This document shows, one piece after another, positions 35,431 through 43,621 of a stretch of 64,000 bases of DNA. Position 1 is the first letter of the stretch, and each line of letters starts with the position of its first letter. A model generated the notes under the pieces. That model saw only the letters and a program-made list of their open reading frames with translations. It made no database searches and had not been told where the DNA came from. The DNA comes from Halomarina halobia (GTDB taxonomy: Archaea; Halobacteriota; Halobacteria; Halobacteriales; Haloarculaceae), in contig NZ_CP119992.1 of NCBI RefSeq assembly GCF_029338575.1, positions 2,884,663 to 2,948,662 of the forward strand, given 5' to 3'. The translations under genes and the position numbers were made by a program.

Positions 35431-36834
35431 ATGGAATTCACTCGACGGTACTGGGCGGCCGTCGCGCTCGCGGCCGTCCTCGCGGCGTTCGCCGTCGTCT
35501 CAGGCCGCGTCTGGCCGCTCGTCGTCGGCGTCCTGATCTGTGCCTGGGCGATCGCCCAGCAGGTCGCGTTCGTCCTCGCGGTCGGTCGCCTCGACGACGC
35601 GCTGACCGTCGAACAGTCGATCGACGCGGACGTCGTGACCGACGCCCCCGTGACCGTCTCGCTCGCCGCCCGTACCGACCGCGAGACTCGCCTCGACGTT
35701 CGCGTCGAGGCCGATCCCCCGGTGACGGCCGACGCCGACCCCGACCGGGACGTACGCCTCCCGTCGGGAACGACCGAGGCTGAGACGGCGTTCGACGTCG
35801 CGTTTCCGGTCGCAGGCCGCGCGACGTTCGACGCGCCGACGGTCACTGCGACCGGTTCCGCCGGGCTGTTCCGGACCTCGTTCGCCCACGGCGAGCCCGT
35901 GACCGTCGAGGTCGGGTCGCGCACCCCGGAGGAGATCCACGTCGGACGCGGGAGCGCGGACGTCGGCGTCGCCTACGGCGAGCACCCGGGACTCCGTTTC
36001 AGCGCCGGGACCGAACCGGCGGGCGTCCGGGGTTACGTTCCGGGCGACGCGGCCCGCCGGATCGACTGGAAGGCGACGGCGCGCCTCCACCAGCTACAGG
36101 TCCGGGAGTTCGAGAGCGAGACGACGCTGTCGACCGTGTTGCTGTTCGACCACGGCTCCTCGACCGGCGAGGGGCTCGCCGGCGAGACGAAACTCGACTA
36201 CCTGCGGGCGGTCGCCCACAGCATCGTGGACTACGCGGTGCGGGCGGACGACCCGGTCGGCTGTTACACGGTCGACGATCGGGGGATCACCTCCCGCCTG
36301 TCGCCGGGGACGAGACGGGAGTACGTCGAGACGATAGAGCGGCGGCTCGACGAACTCACCGCCGCGGGTGATGGCTCGTCGACCGCGACGGCCGTCCGTC
36401 CGCTCTCCGCCCGGCGCGTCCCCGTCCTCGACGGCGCGTTCGGACGGACGATCGAGGCGTACCTGTCCTCGGGGGTCGTGGAGACGGCCGACCGGCCGCT
36501 GGTCGCCGCCGCGGGAACCCTCCGATCGCGACTCGGCGGCGGTCGCGTCTTCGTCCTGACCGACGACGCCGATCGGTCGGCCGTCCTCGACACCGTCCGA
36601 TCGCTCGTCGGCGGGGGCATCGAGGTGGTGGTCGTCCTCGCGCCGACCGTCCTCTTCGGTCGGCGGACGATGGACCGGATCGACGCGACCTACCGCGAGT
36701 ACGTCGAGTTCGAGCGGTTCCGCCGCGAGCTCGATCGGCTACACGACGTCACCGCGTTCGAGGTCGCGCCGGGCGATCGACTGCGAACCGTCCTGTCGGC
36801 CGCCCCGAGCCGGCGAGGTGGAGCCCGTGCGTGA
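35431..36834 (+). CDS. DUF58 domain protein
   Basis: 467 residues from the ATG at 35431; a TTG at 35410 would add seven. Two N-terminal helices (RYWAAVALAAVLAAFAVVSG and VWPLVVGVLICAWAIAQQVAF) anchor it. A beta-rich part follows, then the DUF58 signature PGDAARRIDWKATARLHQLQVREFE and a vWA-like fold with VLLFDHGSSTGEG. DUF58 proteins work with MoxR ATPases in the assembly or maturation of membrane complexes. It overlaps the next gene by 17 nt. Confidence 0.85.
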   Translation: MEFTRRYWAAVALAAVLAAFAVVSGRVWPLVVGVLICAWAIAQQVAFVLAVGRLDDALTVEQSIDADVVTDAPVTVSLAARTDRETRLDVRVEADPPVTADADPDRDVRLPSGTTEAETAFDVAFPVAGRATFDAPTVTATGSAGLFRTSFAHGEPVTVEVGSRTPEEIHVGRGSADVGVAYGEHPGLRFSAGTEPAGVRGYVPGDAARRIDWKATARLHQLQVREFESETTLSTVLLFDHGSSTGEGLAGETKLDYLRAVAHSIVDYAVRADDPVGCYTVDDRGITSRLSPGTRREYVETIERRLDELTAAGDGSSTATAVRPLSARRVPVLDGAFGRTIEAYLSSGVVETADRPLVAAAGTLRSRLGGGRVFVLTDDADRSAVLDTVRSLVGGGIEVVVVLAPTVLFGRRTMDRIDATYREYVEFERFRRELDRLHDVTAFEVAPGDRLRTVLSAAPSRRGGARA

Positions 36835-37288
36835 CCGGTTTCCCCCGCGCGATCGGTGGTCCGCGCTCGGCCTCGCGGGGATCGCGACGACGGCGGTCGG
36901 GCTCTCGGTCGCCGCCCCCGTCGGACTGTTCGCCGGCGCGGCGCTGTGCGCGACCTGGTTCCTGACCCGGTTCGGCGCGGTGGCGTTCGGGGCCGTCCTC
37001 GCCGGCGCGCTCGTCCCCGGGACGGTCCCGCCGGGGCCGTCCGGGGTGCTCGTGATCCTCGGCCTCGCCGGCGCGCTGGCGGGCGAGCTCCGCGACGCGG
37101 CCGCGCCGGCCGAGGCACTCGTCGCCTTCGGGGCGCTCGCGCTCGTCGCCGCGGGCGTTCCGACGCTCGCCGCGCAGTTCCCGCTCTGGCAGACCGCCTC
37201 AGGGACCGCCGTCGTCGTCGCGATCGTCGCCTACGCGCTCTACCGCTACGAACTGGTGCGCCTCCGACTCGTCGAGGTGGACGCGTGA
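36818..37288 (+). CDS. Small multi-pass membrane protein of the MoxR-DUF58 cluster
   Basis: 156 residues, GTG start overlapping the DUF58 stop. Nearly all of it is hydrophobic, with about five helices (for example LGLAGIATTAVGLSVAAPVG and LVAFGALALVAAGVPTLAAQ), then a charged RYELVRLRLVEVDA tail. It overlaps the following gene by GTGA. Family not firmly recognised; similar proteins occur in haloarchaeal DUF58 clusters. Confidence 0.65.
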   Translation: MEPVRDRFPPRDRWSALGLAGIATTAVGLSVAAPVGLFAGAALCATWFLTRFGAVAFGAVLAGALVPGTVPPGPSGVLVILGLAGALAGELRDAAAPAEALVAFGALALVAAGVPTLAAQFPLWQTASGTAVVVAIVAYALYRYELVRLRLVEVDA

Positions 37289-38229
37289 GCGTCGAGGCGG
37301 ACGGGGCGACCGACGCGCGGGGCGGCGATCCGACCGACGCGGCGGACGCGGAGGAACTCGCCGTGCGGGTCGAACTCCTCGCCGCCGAGAACCGGCGGCT
37401 CCGCGAGGCCTACCGCGACGCGATGCGGACGCGGTACCGACAGACCGCGATCGCGTTCGGCGCGATCGGAGCGCTCGCCCTCCTCGGCGGGGCGTTCTTC
37501 CCCGGGTCGCGGACGGTCCTCTACGCGCTCGGCGGAACCGGCGTCTTCGCCGGCGTGCTCACCTACTTCCTCACGCCCGAGCGGTTCATCCCCGCGCGGA
37601 TCGGCGAGGCGGTCTATCGGACGCTGGCCGACGACGTGGCGACGATCGTCGGCGAACTCGAACTCTCGAACGAGCGGGTGTACGTTCCCCGCTCCGGCGA
37701 CGCCCGGTTGTTCGTCCCGCAGTTCGCGAGCTACGACGTCCCCGCCGACGAGGACCTCGACACCGCGTTCGTGCTCGCCGGGCGGGGGGAGGAGCGCGGC
37801 CTCGCGCTGACGCCCACGGGACTCCCGCTGGCGGAGTTCTTCGAGGACACGCTCGACCGCTCGCCCGGCGACGCGGCCTCGCTCGCGCCCCGGCTCGCCT
37901 CGGCGCTCGTCGATCAGTTCGAACTGGTCGAGCGCGCCGAGGCGGACGTCGACGCGCGCCGGGGTCGCGTCAGCGTCGGGGTCGCCGGCCCGGCGTACGA
38001 CCCGGTCGACAGCTTCGACAACCCGATCGCCTCGCTCGTCGCCGTCGCCGTCGCGCGGACGCTCCAGCGGCCGATCTCCCTCTCCGTCGTCGAACCGGAC
38101 GACGAGCGGTACGACGCGCTCGTCGTCTGTTCGTGGGAGGCGGCGGAGGACGAGGCGGCGGGCGACGGTTCGCCGTCGAACGCGGAGGCGGGGACGAACG
38201 CGGACGCGGAGACGGACGGCGCGCGCTGA
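37285..38229 (+). CDS. Membrane-associated protein of the MoxR-DUF58 cluster, unknown function
   Basis: 314 residues from a GTG that overlaps the previous stop. An acidic N-terminus leads to a coiled helix (VRVELLAAENRRLREAYRDAM), then two hydrophobic helices near residues 50-95. The rest is a soluble alpha/beta region with LADDVATIVGELELSNERVYVP and an acidic Asp/Glu-rich end. The frame is open upstream but does not look like protein. The cluster context suggests a partner of DUF58. No catalytic motif is visible. Confidence 0.65.
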   Translation: MSVEADGATDARGGDPTDAADAEELAVRVELLAAENRRLREAYRDAMRTRYRQTAIAFGAIGALALLGGAFFPGSRTVLYALGGTGVFAGVLTYFLTPERFIPARIGEAVYRTLADDVATIVGELELSNERVYVPRSGDARLFVPQFASYDVPADEDLDTAFVLAGRGEERGLALTPTGLPLAEFFEDTLDRSPGDAASLAPRLASALVDQFELVERAEADVDARRGRVSVGVAGPAYDPVDSFDNPIASLVAVAVARTLQRPISLSVVEPDDERYDALVVCSWEAAEDEAAGDGSPSNAEAGTNADAETDGAR

Positions 38230-38247
38230 CCGTCGGGCGGCCGTCGC

Positions 38248-39258
38248 TCACTCCATCGGTTCGACGACCCGCTCCCCGGCGTCGAGCCCGTTGTGGCGGT
38301 CGAGCGAGACGCTCCCGGGGGGATCGACCCGTTCGAGGAGGTCGGCGACGACGTCGCTCTCCGTCGCCTCGCTCAGCTCGGCGTCGGTGTGGAGGATGAG
38401 CCGGTGGGCGATCACCTGGTGGGCGAGGCCCTTCACGTCGTCCGGGATGACGTACGACCGATCCCGGAGCAACGCGCGCGCCTTCGACGCGTTGAGCAGT
38501 GCGAGCGACGCGCGGGGGGAGGTCCCGTGCCGGACGTCGGGGTGGTCGCGGCTGGCGGCGATCAGGTCGAGGACGTACTCCTTGACGGGGGGCGCGACGT
38601 AGACGTCGTCGAGGCGTTCGCGGTACGACCGCAGCTCGTCGGGCGACGTGATCGCCTCCACGACCTCGGGGCCGAGCGTCGGCTGCTCGTCGAACTCGTC
38701 CAGGATCTGTCGCTCCTCGTCGCGCTCGGGGAGGTCCATGACGAGTCGTTGCTGGAAGCGGTCGCGCTGGGCCTCCGGGAGTTCGAACGTGCCGACCATC
38801 TCGATGGGGTTCTGCGTCGCCACCACGAGGAACGGATCCGGAAGCTCGAGCGTGTCCCCCTCGATCGTCACGCTCCGCTCCTGCATCGCCTCGAGGAGCG
38901 CGCTCTGGGACTTCGGCGTCGCGCGGTTGATCTCGTCGGCGATGAGGACGTTCGCGAACACCGGTCCCCGGTGGAGTTCGAACTCCCCGGTCGCCTCCCG
39001 GTAGATGTGCGTTCCGGTGATGTCGGCCGGGAGGATGTCGGGGGTCATCTGGATGCGGTTGACGTCGAGGCCGCTCGCCCGGGCGAAGAGGTTCGCGACG
39101 GTCGTCTTCGCGACGCCGGGCACCCCCTCCAGCAGGACGTGACTGCGGGTGAGGAGTGCGATCGCCAGCCCCTCGACGACGTCAGTGTTCCCGACGAGGA
39201 CCCTCCCGACTTCCGACTGGAGCTCCGAGTAGAACTCCGCGGGATCGCGCGTGTTCAT
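38248..39258 (-). CDS. MoxR family AAA+ ATPase
   Basis: 336 residues. Walker A is LEGVPGVAKTTVANLF, Walker B is LIADEINRATPKSQSALLEAM (MoxR form), and ATQNPIEMVGTFELPEAQRDRF carries sensor 1 and the MoxR insert. The C-terminal lid domain ends with ERVDPPG. MoxR ATPases act as chaperones with DUF58/vWA proteins. Its gene is convergent with the DUF58 part of the cluster and downstream of the DUF4350 gene. It has its own TATA box at 39293-39299. Confidence 0.92.
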   Translation of the reverse strand: MNTRDPAEFYSELQSEVGRVLVGNTDVVEGLAIALLTRSHVLLEGVPGVAKTTVANLFARASGLDVNRIQMTPDILPADITGTHIYREATGEFELHRGPVFANVLIADEINRATPKSQSALLEAMQERSVTIEGDTLELPDPFLVVATQNPIEMVGTFELPEAQRDRFQQRLVMDLPERDEERQILDEFDEQPTLGPEVVEAITSPDELRSYRERLDDVYVAPPVKEYVLDLIAASRDHPDVRHGTSPRASLALLNASKARALLRDRSYVIPDDVKGLAHQVIAHRLILHTDAELSEATESDVVADLLERVDPPGSVSLDRHNGLDAGERVVEPME

Positions 39259-39292
39259 CCCTTCGGGGTTAATTTCGAGAGGACTTAAACCT

Positions 39293-39299
39293 TATATAA
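39293..39299 (-). promoter_or_regulatory. TATA box for the MoxR gene
   Basis: TTATATA-like element on the minus strand, about 37 nt before the ATG at 39258, implying a leader of about 10 nt. Confidence 0.5.
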
Positions 39300-39329
39300 A
39301 CTGAACGGAAACCTTCTCGAGTAGGAGAG

Positions 39330-40403
39330 TTATCCGTCGCGTCGTTCGACGACGGCGTCCGCGACCCGTTCGACGCGCCGTTCGTCCCACTCGGGGTGAG
39401 CGTCCGCGAGGTACGCGACAACCTCGCCGCGGTCGAGTCGTATCGAGGCGGGGTCCGGCCGCGAGCGCGCCAGCCCCAGTTCGGCCGCGAGGTCGGCGAC
39501 GACGCCCCGTCCTCGCAGCGTCGGCCACCGCGCCCACGCGCCGACGAGGCCGACGAGCAGCGTTCCGAGGGCGACCTGGAGCGCCGCCGACTCGCGCAGC
39601 GCGAGGACCGCGACCGCGAGCGGCGGGAACCGCTCCGCGTGCGAGAAGTCGAGCGCGACGCGGTCATGCTCCGCGAGGAGCGCCGCGACGAAGGCCCGGT
39701 TTCCGGGGCGGTCGAGCATCGCGTTGATGAGCGCGCTCGCGTCGCTCACGACGATCACGCGCCCGTCGCCGATGCGCTCGCTCGTCGCGACGGGGTGACT
39801 CTCCATCGGCTCGCCCTCGTCCGGTCTCTCGTTCCCGTTCGCGTCGAGGTAGCCGTACCCGGAACTGGAGACGAGCACCGTCGCGCCGTTCGGCCGCAGC
39901 ACGGTTCCGTAGTTGAGGGTGAGGTTCTCCGTCCCGACCGCGGATTCGTTCGAGACGTTCGTCGCGACGGGGAGCGCGGGCGAGCGGTAGTGGTGTTGCT
40001 CGTCGCGAAGCGTCCGGCCGTCGACCCGCGTGCTCGCGTTCAGCGAGGCGAGCAGGTCGTTCCCGTGCGGGCCGAAGTCCTCGGCGACCACGAGCGTCCC
40101 GCCGCGCTCGACGAACGTGCGGAGCCGCGCGCTCTCGTTCGTCTCGTAGGGCTCGTCGGGCGAGAGCACGATCGCGACGGTCCCGTTGGCCCGGAGTCGG
40201 TCGTACTCGGTCGTCGAGCGGACGACCGTCGGCTGCGCGTCGGCCTCCTCCGAGAGCGTCCTCAGCTCGCTCGCGCCGTTCCACCCGAAGTTGTAGAGTC
40301 CGAACGACGCGCCCGAGGTACCCGCGGCGGTCCCCACGCCGAGCAGGACGACGAGGGCGAACGCGAGCAGCGCCGCGCGCGGCGGATCTATGTCGAGGTC
40401 CAC
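39330..40403 (-). CDS. DUF4350 domain protein
   Basis: 357 residues from a GTG at 40403, two bases after the stop of the upstream gene; the frame is open further but codes for nothing family-like. A membrane helix at 10-30 (ALLAFALVVLLGVGTAAG) leads to DUF4350 with VAIVLSPDEPYETNESARLRTFVERGGTLVVAEDFG. A second helix near 280 and a C-terminal acidic part follow. DUF4350 proteins travel with MoxR and DUF58 genes. Likely extracytoplasmic between the helices. Confidence 0.8.
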   Translation of the reverse strand: MDLDIDPPRAALLAFALVVLLGVGTAAGTSGASFGLYNFGWNGASELRTLSEEADAQPTVVRSTTEYDRLRANGTVAIVLSPDEPYETNESARLRTFVERGGTLVVAEDFGPHGNDLLASLNASTRVDGRTLRDEQHHYRSPALPVATNVSNESAVGTENLTLNYGTVLRPNGATVLVSSSGYGYLDANGNERPDEGEPMESHPVATSERIGDGRVIVVSDASALINAMLDRPGNRAFVAALLAEHDRVALDFSHAERFPPLAVAVLALRESAALQVALGTLLVGLVGAWARWPTLRGRGVVADLAAELGLARSRPDPASIRLDRGEVVAYLADAHPEWDERRVERVADAVVERRDG

Positions 40404-40405
40404 CG

Positions 40406-40681
40406 TCAGACCACCCCCTGCGGGAGGAGCGCGAGCACCCGCCGCACGACCAGGTACGCGAACGCGACGAGGCCGAGGACGACGAACCAGCGCAGGCGGC
40501 GTCGCCACGCCGTCGTCGCGTTCACCGGCGCGGTCACCTCGATGAGCACGAGAAAGCCGAGATACGAGAGGACGAACACCAGATCGAGCGCCAGCGCGCC
40601 GAGCGCCGCGAGGACTACGATGACGCAGAGCGTCCACGCGAGGTGCCCCGAGACGAATCTCATCCGTCGAGCCGTAGCCAT
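40406..40681 (-). CDS. Small membrane protein upstream of DUF4350
   Basis: 91 residues with three hydrophobic helices (ending in RWFVVLGLVAFAYLVVRRVLALLP). It starts the DUF4350-MoxR unit, with 2 nt between its stop and the DUF4350 start. Haloarchaeal MoxR clusters often contain such a small protein at this place. No known domain. Confidence 0.65.
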   Translation of the reverse strand: MATARRMRFVSGHLAWTLCVIVVLAALGALALDLVFVLSYLGFLVLIEVTAPVNATTAWRRRLRWFVVLGLVAFAYLVVRRVLALLPQGVV

Positions 40682-40779
40682 ACCTTTTCATCAGGCGCAT
40701 CCAATACGAATCTATCGGGGGGCGACCGGCGGGACGGCGAGTCGGACCGACTTTACGACTCCCGCGCGCAGGGCCGACC

Positions 40780-41334
40780 ATGTGGCCCTGGGGACACCTC
40801 GCGCTCGGATACCTCTGCTATCACGTCTACGCCCGTCGGTCGGGCGAGGCGGTGGACGCGAGCGCCGTCGCCGCGCTGGCGCTCGGGACGCAACTGCCCG
40901 ACCTCGTCGACAAACCCCTCGCGTGGTCGCTCGGGGTCCTGCCCGGGGGCCGGTCGCTCGCCCATTCGCTCCTCTTCGGGGTCGGCCTCGCGCTGGCCGC
41001 CGTCGCCCTCGCCCGCCGGTTCGACCGCCGCGACCTCGCCGCGCCGCTGCTCGTCGGGTACGCCTCGCACCTCCTGGGCGACAGCGTGGCACCGATCATC
41101 GAGGGGGCGTTCCACGAACTCGCGTTCCTCGCCTGGCCGCTGCTCGCCCTCCCCGAACCGTCCACCGAACCGAGTTTCGGCGCGCACGTGGCCACGATCG
41201 GGCCGTCCCCGATGCTCGTCGTCGAGTTCGCGCTGGTGGGACTCGCCGCGGTCGCGTGGCTCCGCGACGGCAAACCCGGCTGGGGTGCCCTCCTCACCGT
41301 CCTTCGTCGTACCGCCTCGGCGTCGAGTCGATAG
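40780..41334 (+). CDS. YdjM/DUF457 family membrane-bound metal-dependent hydrolase
   Basis: 184 residues. WPWGHLALGYLCYHVYARR near the start, LALGTQLPDLVDKPLAW, and RSLAHSLLFG and ASHLLGDS supply the conserved His and Asp residues of this family, on four to five membrane helices. Substrate is unknown in all organisms. Its last 41 nt overlap the ATPase gene on the other strand. Confidence 0.8.
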   Translation: MWPWGHLALGYLCYHVYARRSGEAVDASAVAALALGTQLPDLVDKPLAWSLGVLPGGRSLAHSLLFGVGLALAAVALARRFDRRDLAAPLLVGYASHLLGDSVAPIIEGAFHELAFLAWPLLALPEPSTEPSFGAHVATIGPSPMLVVEFALVGLAAVAWLRDGKPGWGALLTVLRRTASASSR

Positions 41335-41989
41335 CGGGGACGAGCCGACCCCCCTCGAGCACGAGCGCCCGGTCGAACCGACGCGTGAACTGGGGGTCGT
41401 GGCTGATGACGACGAGCGCGGTGTCCAGGCGCTCGTGCGTTCTGAACAGCAGTTCGATGACCGCCTCGGTCGTCTCGGGGTCGAGCTGGCCGGTCGGTTC
41501 GTCGGCGAGGACGACCGACGGCCGGTTGGCCAGCGCGCGGGCGAGCGCGACGCGCTGTCGCTCCCCGCCGCTGAGCGACGGCGGGTACTGCTCCGAGACG
41601 TCCTCGATGCCGAGGTCGGCGAACAGCTCGTCGAGCCAGGCGTCGTCGACGTTCCCGGCGTGCTCCTGGGGGACGCGCGCGTTCTCCCGGGCGGTGAGGT
41701 CGTCGAGTAGCTGGAAGTCCTGGAAGACGAACCCGATGACGTCGCGCCGCAGTCGGGCGCGCTCGGCCTCGCTCGCGGCCGAGACGTCCCGCCCGTCGAC
41801 GACGACCGACCCCGAATCCGGCGTCGCGAGGAGTCCGAGGACGTTGAACAGGGTCGTCTTCCCCGACCCGCTCTTCCCCCGGACGAGCAGCGACGCGTCC
41901 CGGGGGACCGAGAGCGAGAGGCCGTCGAGCACCGCCGTCCCGCCGCGCCGGACGACGAGGTCGGCCGCGGTGATGATGGGTTCGCCCAC
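41294..41989 (-). CDS. ABC transporter ATP-binding protein (LolD/MacB type)
   Basis: 231 residues. Walker A GKSGSGKTTLFNVLG, Q-loop VFQDFQLLDDLTARENA, signature LSGGERQRVALARAL, Walker B VVLADEPTGQLD and switch His in VISHDP. The sequence belongs to the group that pairs with FtsX-like permeases such as MacB and LolCE, which use ATP to move or pull out envelope lipids, proteins or drugs. It is the last gene of an operon whose first gene encodes such a permease. Confidence 0.9.
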   Translation of the reverse strand: MGEPIITAADLVVRRGGTAVLDGLSLSVPRDASLLVRGKSGSGKTTLFNVLGLLATPDSGSVVVDGRDVSAASEAERARLRRDVIGFVFQDFQLLDDLTARENARVPQEHAGNVDDAWLDELFADLGIEDVSEQYPPSLSGGERQRVALARALANRPSVVLADEPTGQLDPETTEAVIELLFRTHERLDTALVVISHDPQFTRRFDRALVLEGGRLVPAIDSTPRRYDEGR

Positions 41990-42006
41990 GGGTACTCACT
42001 CCCCCG

Positions 42007-43621
42007 TCACGGTGCTAAAGGGTTCGGCTCGCAGCCCTCCCGACCGGCGACGGCGTGGAGCGGGTCGGGTCCGCTGACGGCGTACACCACGTCGCCCCGG
42101 GCGAGCCAGCGATCGTAGGCCGATTCGTCCATCGGCAACATCCGCGGGAACGCCTGCGCGCCGACGGTCGTCCACGAGCGCTGGGCGATCACCGTGCAGT
42201 TCGGCGGGGGGGCGTCACCGCGGAGCCACTCGGCGACCGCGCGGTCGGTCGCGGACGTTCCGGTGTACTTCAGCGCGACGTACACCACGTGGTTGTCGCC
42301 GGCCCAGCGGTGTGGGACGCGCTCCGCGGCGAACGTCGCGGCCTCGAACTCCGCCGGGTAGGTGATCGCCTGGTAGGGCTTCGTCCGGTGTTCGGTGTAG
42401 GGAAACGGGGCCGTGGCGAGGAGCGAGACGACGAACAGCGCCGCGACGGCGACGCCGACCGCACGCCGCCGGTTGGCCGTCGCCCGGGCGACCGTCACGC
42501 CTGCGAGGACGAGCGCCGCGAGGTGCATGAACGTCTGCGAGCGCGTGACCATCCCCTGGTAGTCGACGGTCATCCCGGCGGTGAGTCCGATGCCCAAGAC
42601 GGCGAGCGGGGCGAGGAGGAGCGCGAGCGTCGGGTTCTCGGGCGTCCGGGCGGCCCGCGGGAGCCCGCGGGCCGCCAGCGCGACGACGACGACCAGCGGG
42701 GCCATGAACGCGAGCAGCAGCGGGGGCGTCGGGACCGACCCCGGGTAGACCGGCCGCAGCGCGTTGAGGACGAACACGCCGACGCCGCCGACCGCGACGA
42801 CCGACGGGGCGGCGCGCCGGAGCCGGTCGCTCCCCGTCGTCAGCCAGAGGGCGAGCGCGACGACGAGGATCCCCCAGGCGAGCGAGAGTCCCGGGGAGTC
42901 CGTGAACCGGCCGATCTCGGCGAGCCCCGCGACCTCGTAGTAGCCGATCGCGTAGGCCCAGAACCCGACGAGGAGGGCGGCGGCGGCCCCGAGAGCCGCG
43001 GCGTTCGCAGCACCGCGAGCGCGAGGAACGTCGCGAGCACCAGCCCGCCGATCACCGCGCTCAGGTTGTGGGTGAACGGGAGGAGCGCCGCGAGCGCGAG
43101 CGCGACGCCCCACCACGCGCGACGACCCGTCGAGAGGGCGCGAGCGAGCGCGAGCGCCAGCAGGGCGACGAAGGCCAGCCCCTGCACCTCGGCGTTCACG
43201 GTCGTGGTCCGCCAGAGGTAGAGCCCCTCGACGGCGAGCCCGCAGCCGGCGGCGGCCGCCGCGACGCGCCGGTGCGGGCGGGGCACCCCGACCGATCGGG
43301 CGAGGTCGCGCGCGAGCGCGGCGGCGACCAGCGGCGGTACCGCGCCGAGGACCGCGACCTGGACCTGGACGACGTAACGGGGCGGCACGCCGGTGACCGC
43401 CGAGAGCGCCGCAAGCAGCGACGTGAAGACGTACTCGTCCGGCGCGGGGACGAAGTCGCCGGTCGCGGCAGGTGGCCGGCCGCGAGCGCGGCGCGGGCCT
43501 TCCCCGCGAACACGAACCCGTCGGGGTTGAACGGCAGCGGGCTGAACGCGAGCGGCACGAGTCGGACCCCGACGGCGAGGCAACACACCGCGACCAGCAG
43601 CAGCCCGTCCTCGCGGTTCAT
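42007..43621 (-). CDS. Polytopic membrane protein with ArnT-like look, broken by two frameshifts
   Basis: Three overlapping frames read as one protein: N-terminal part from ATG 43621 (LPFNPDGFVFAGKARAALAAGHL), a middle part with TGDFVPAPDEYVFTSLLAAL and ALLPFTHNLSAVIGGL, and a C-terminal part starting near AAAALLVGFWAYAIGYYEVAG. Adding one base near 43465-43470 and one in the C tract at 42987-42990 gives a 538-codon protein with about ten helices and a soluble C-terminal part (GDAPPPNCTVIAQRSW). The layout resembles membrane glycosyltransferases of the GT-C or oligosaccharyl type, but no catalytic motif is certain. It overlaps the permease by 4 nt (ATGA). See findings on the frameshifts. Confidence 0.7.
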
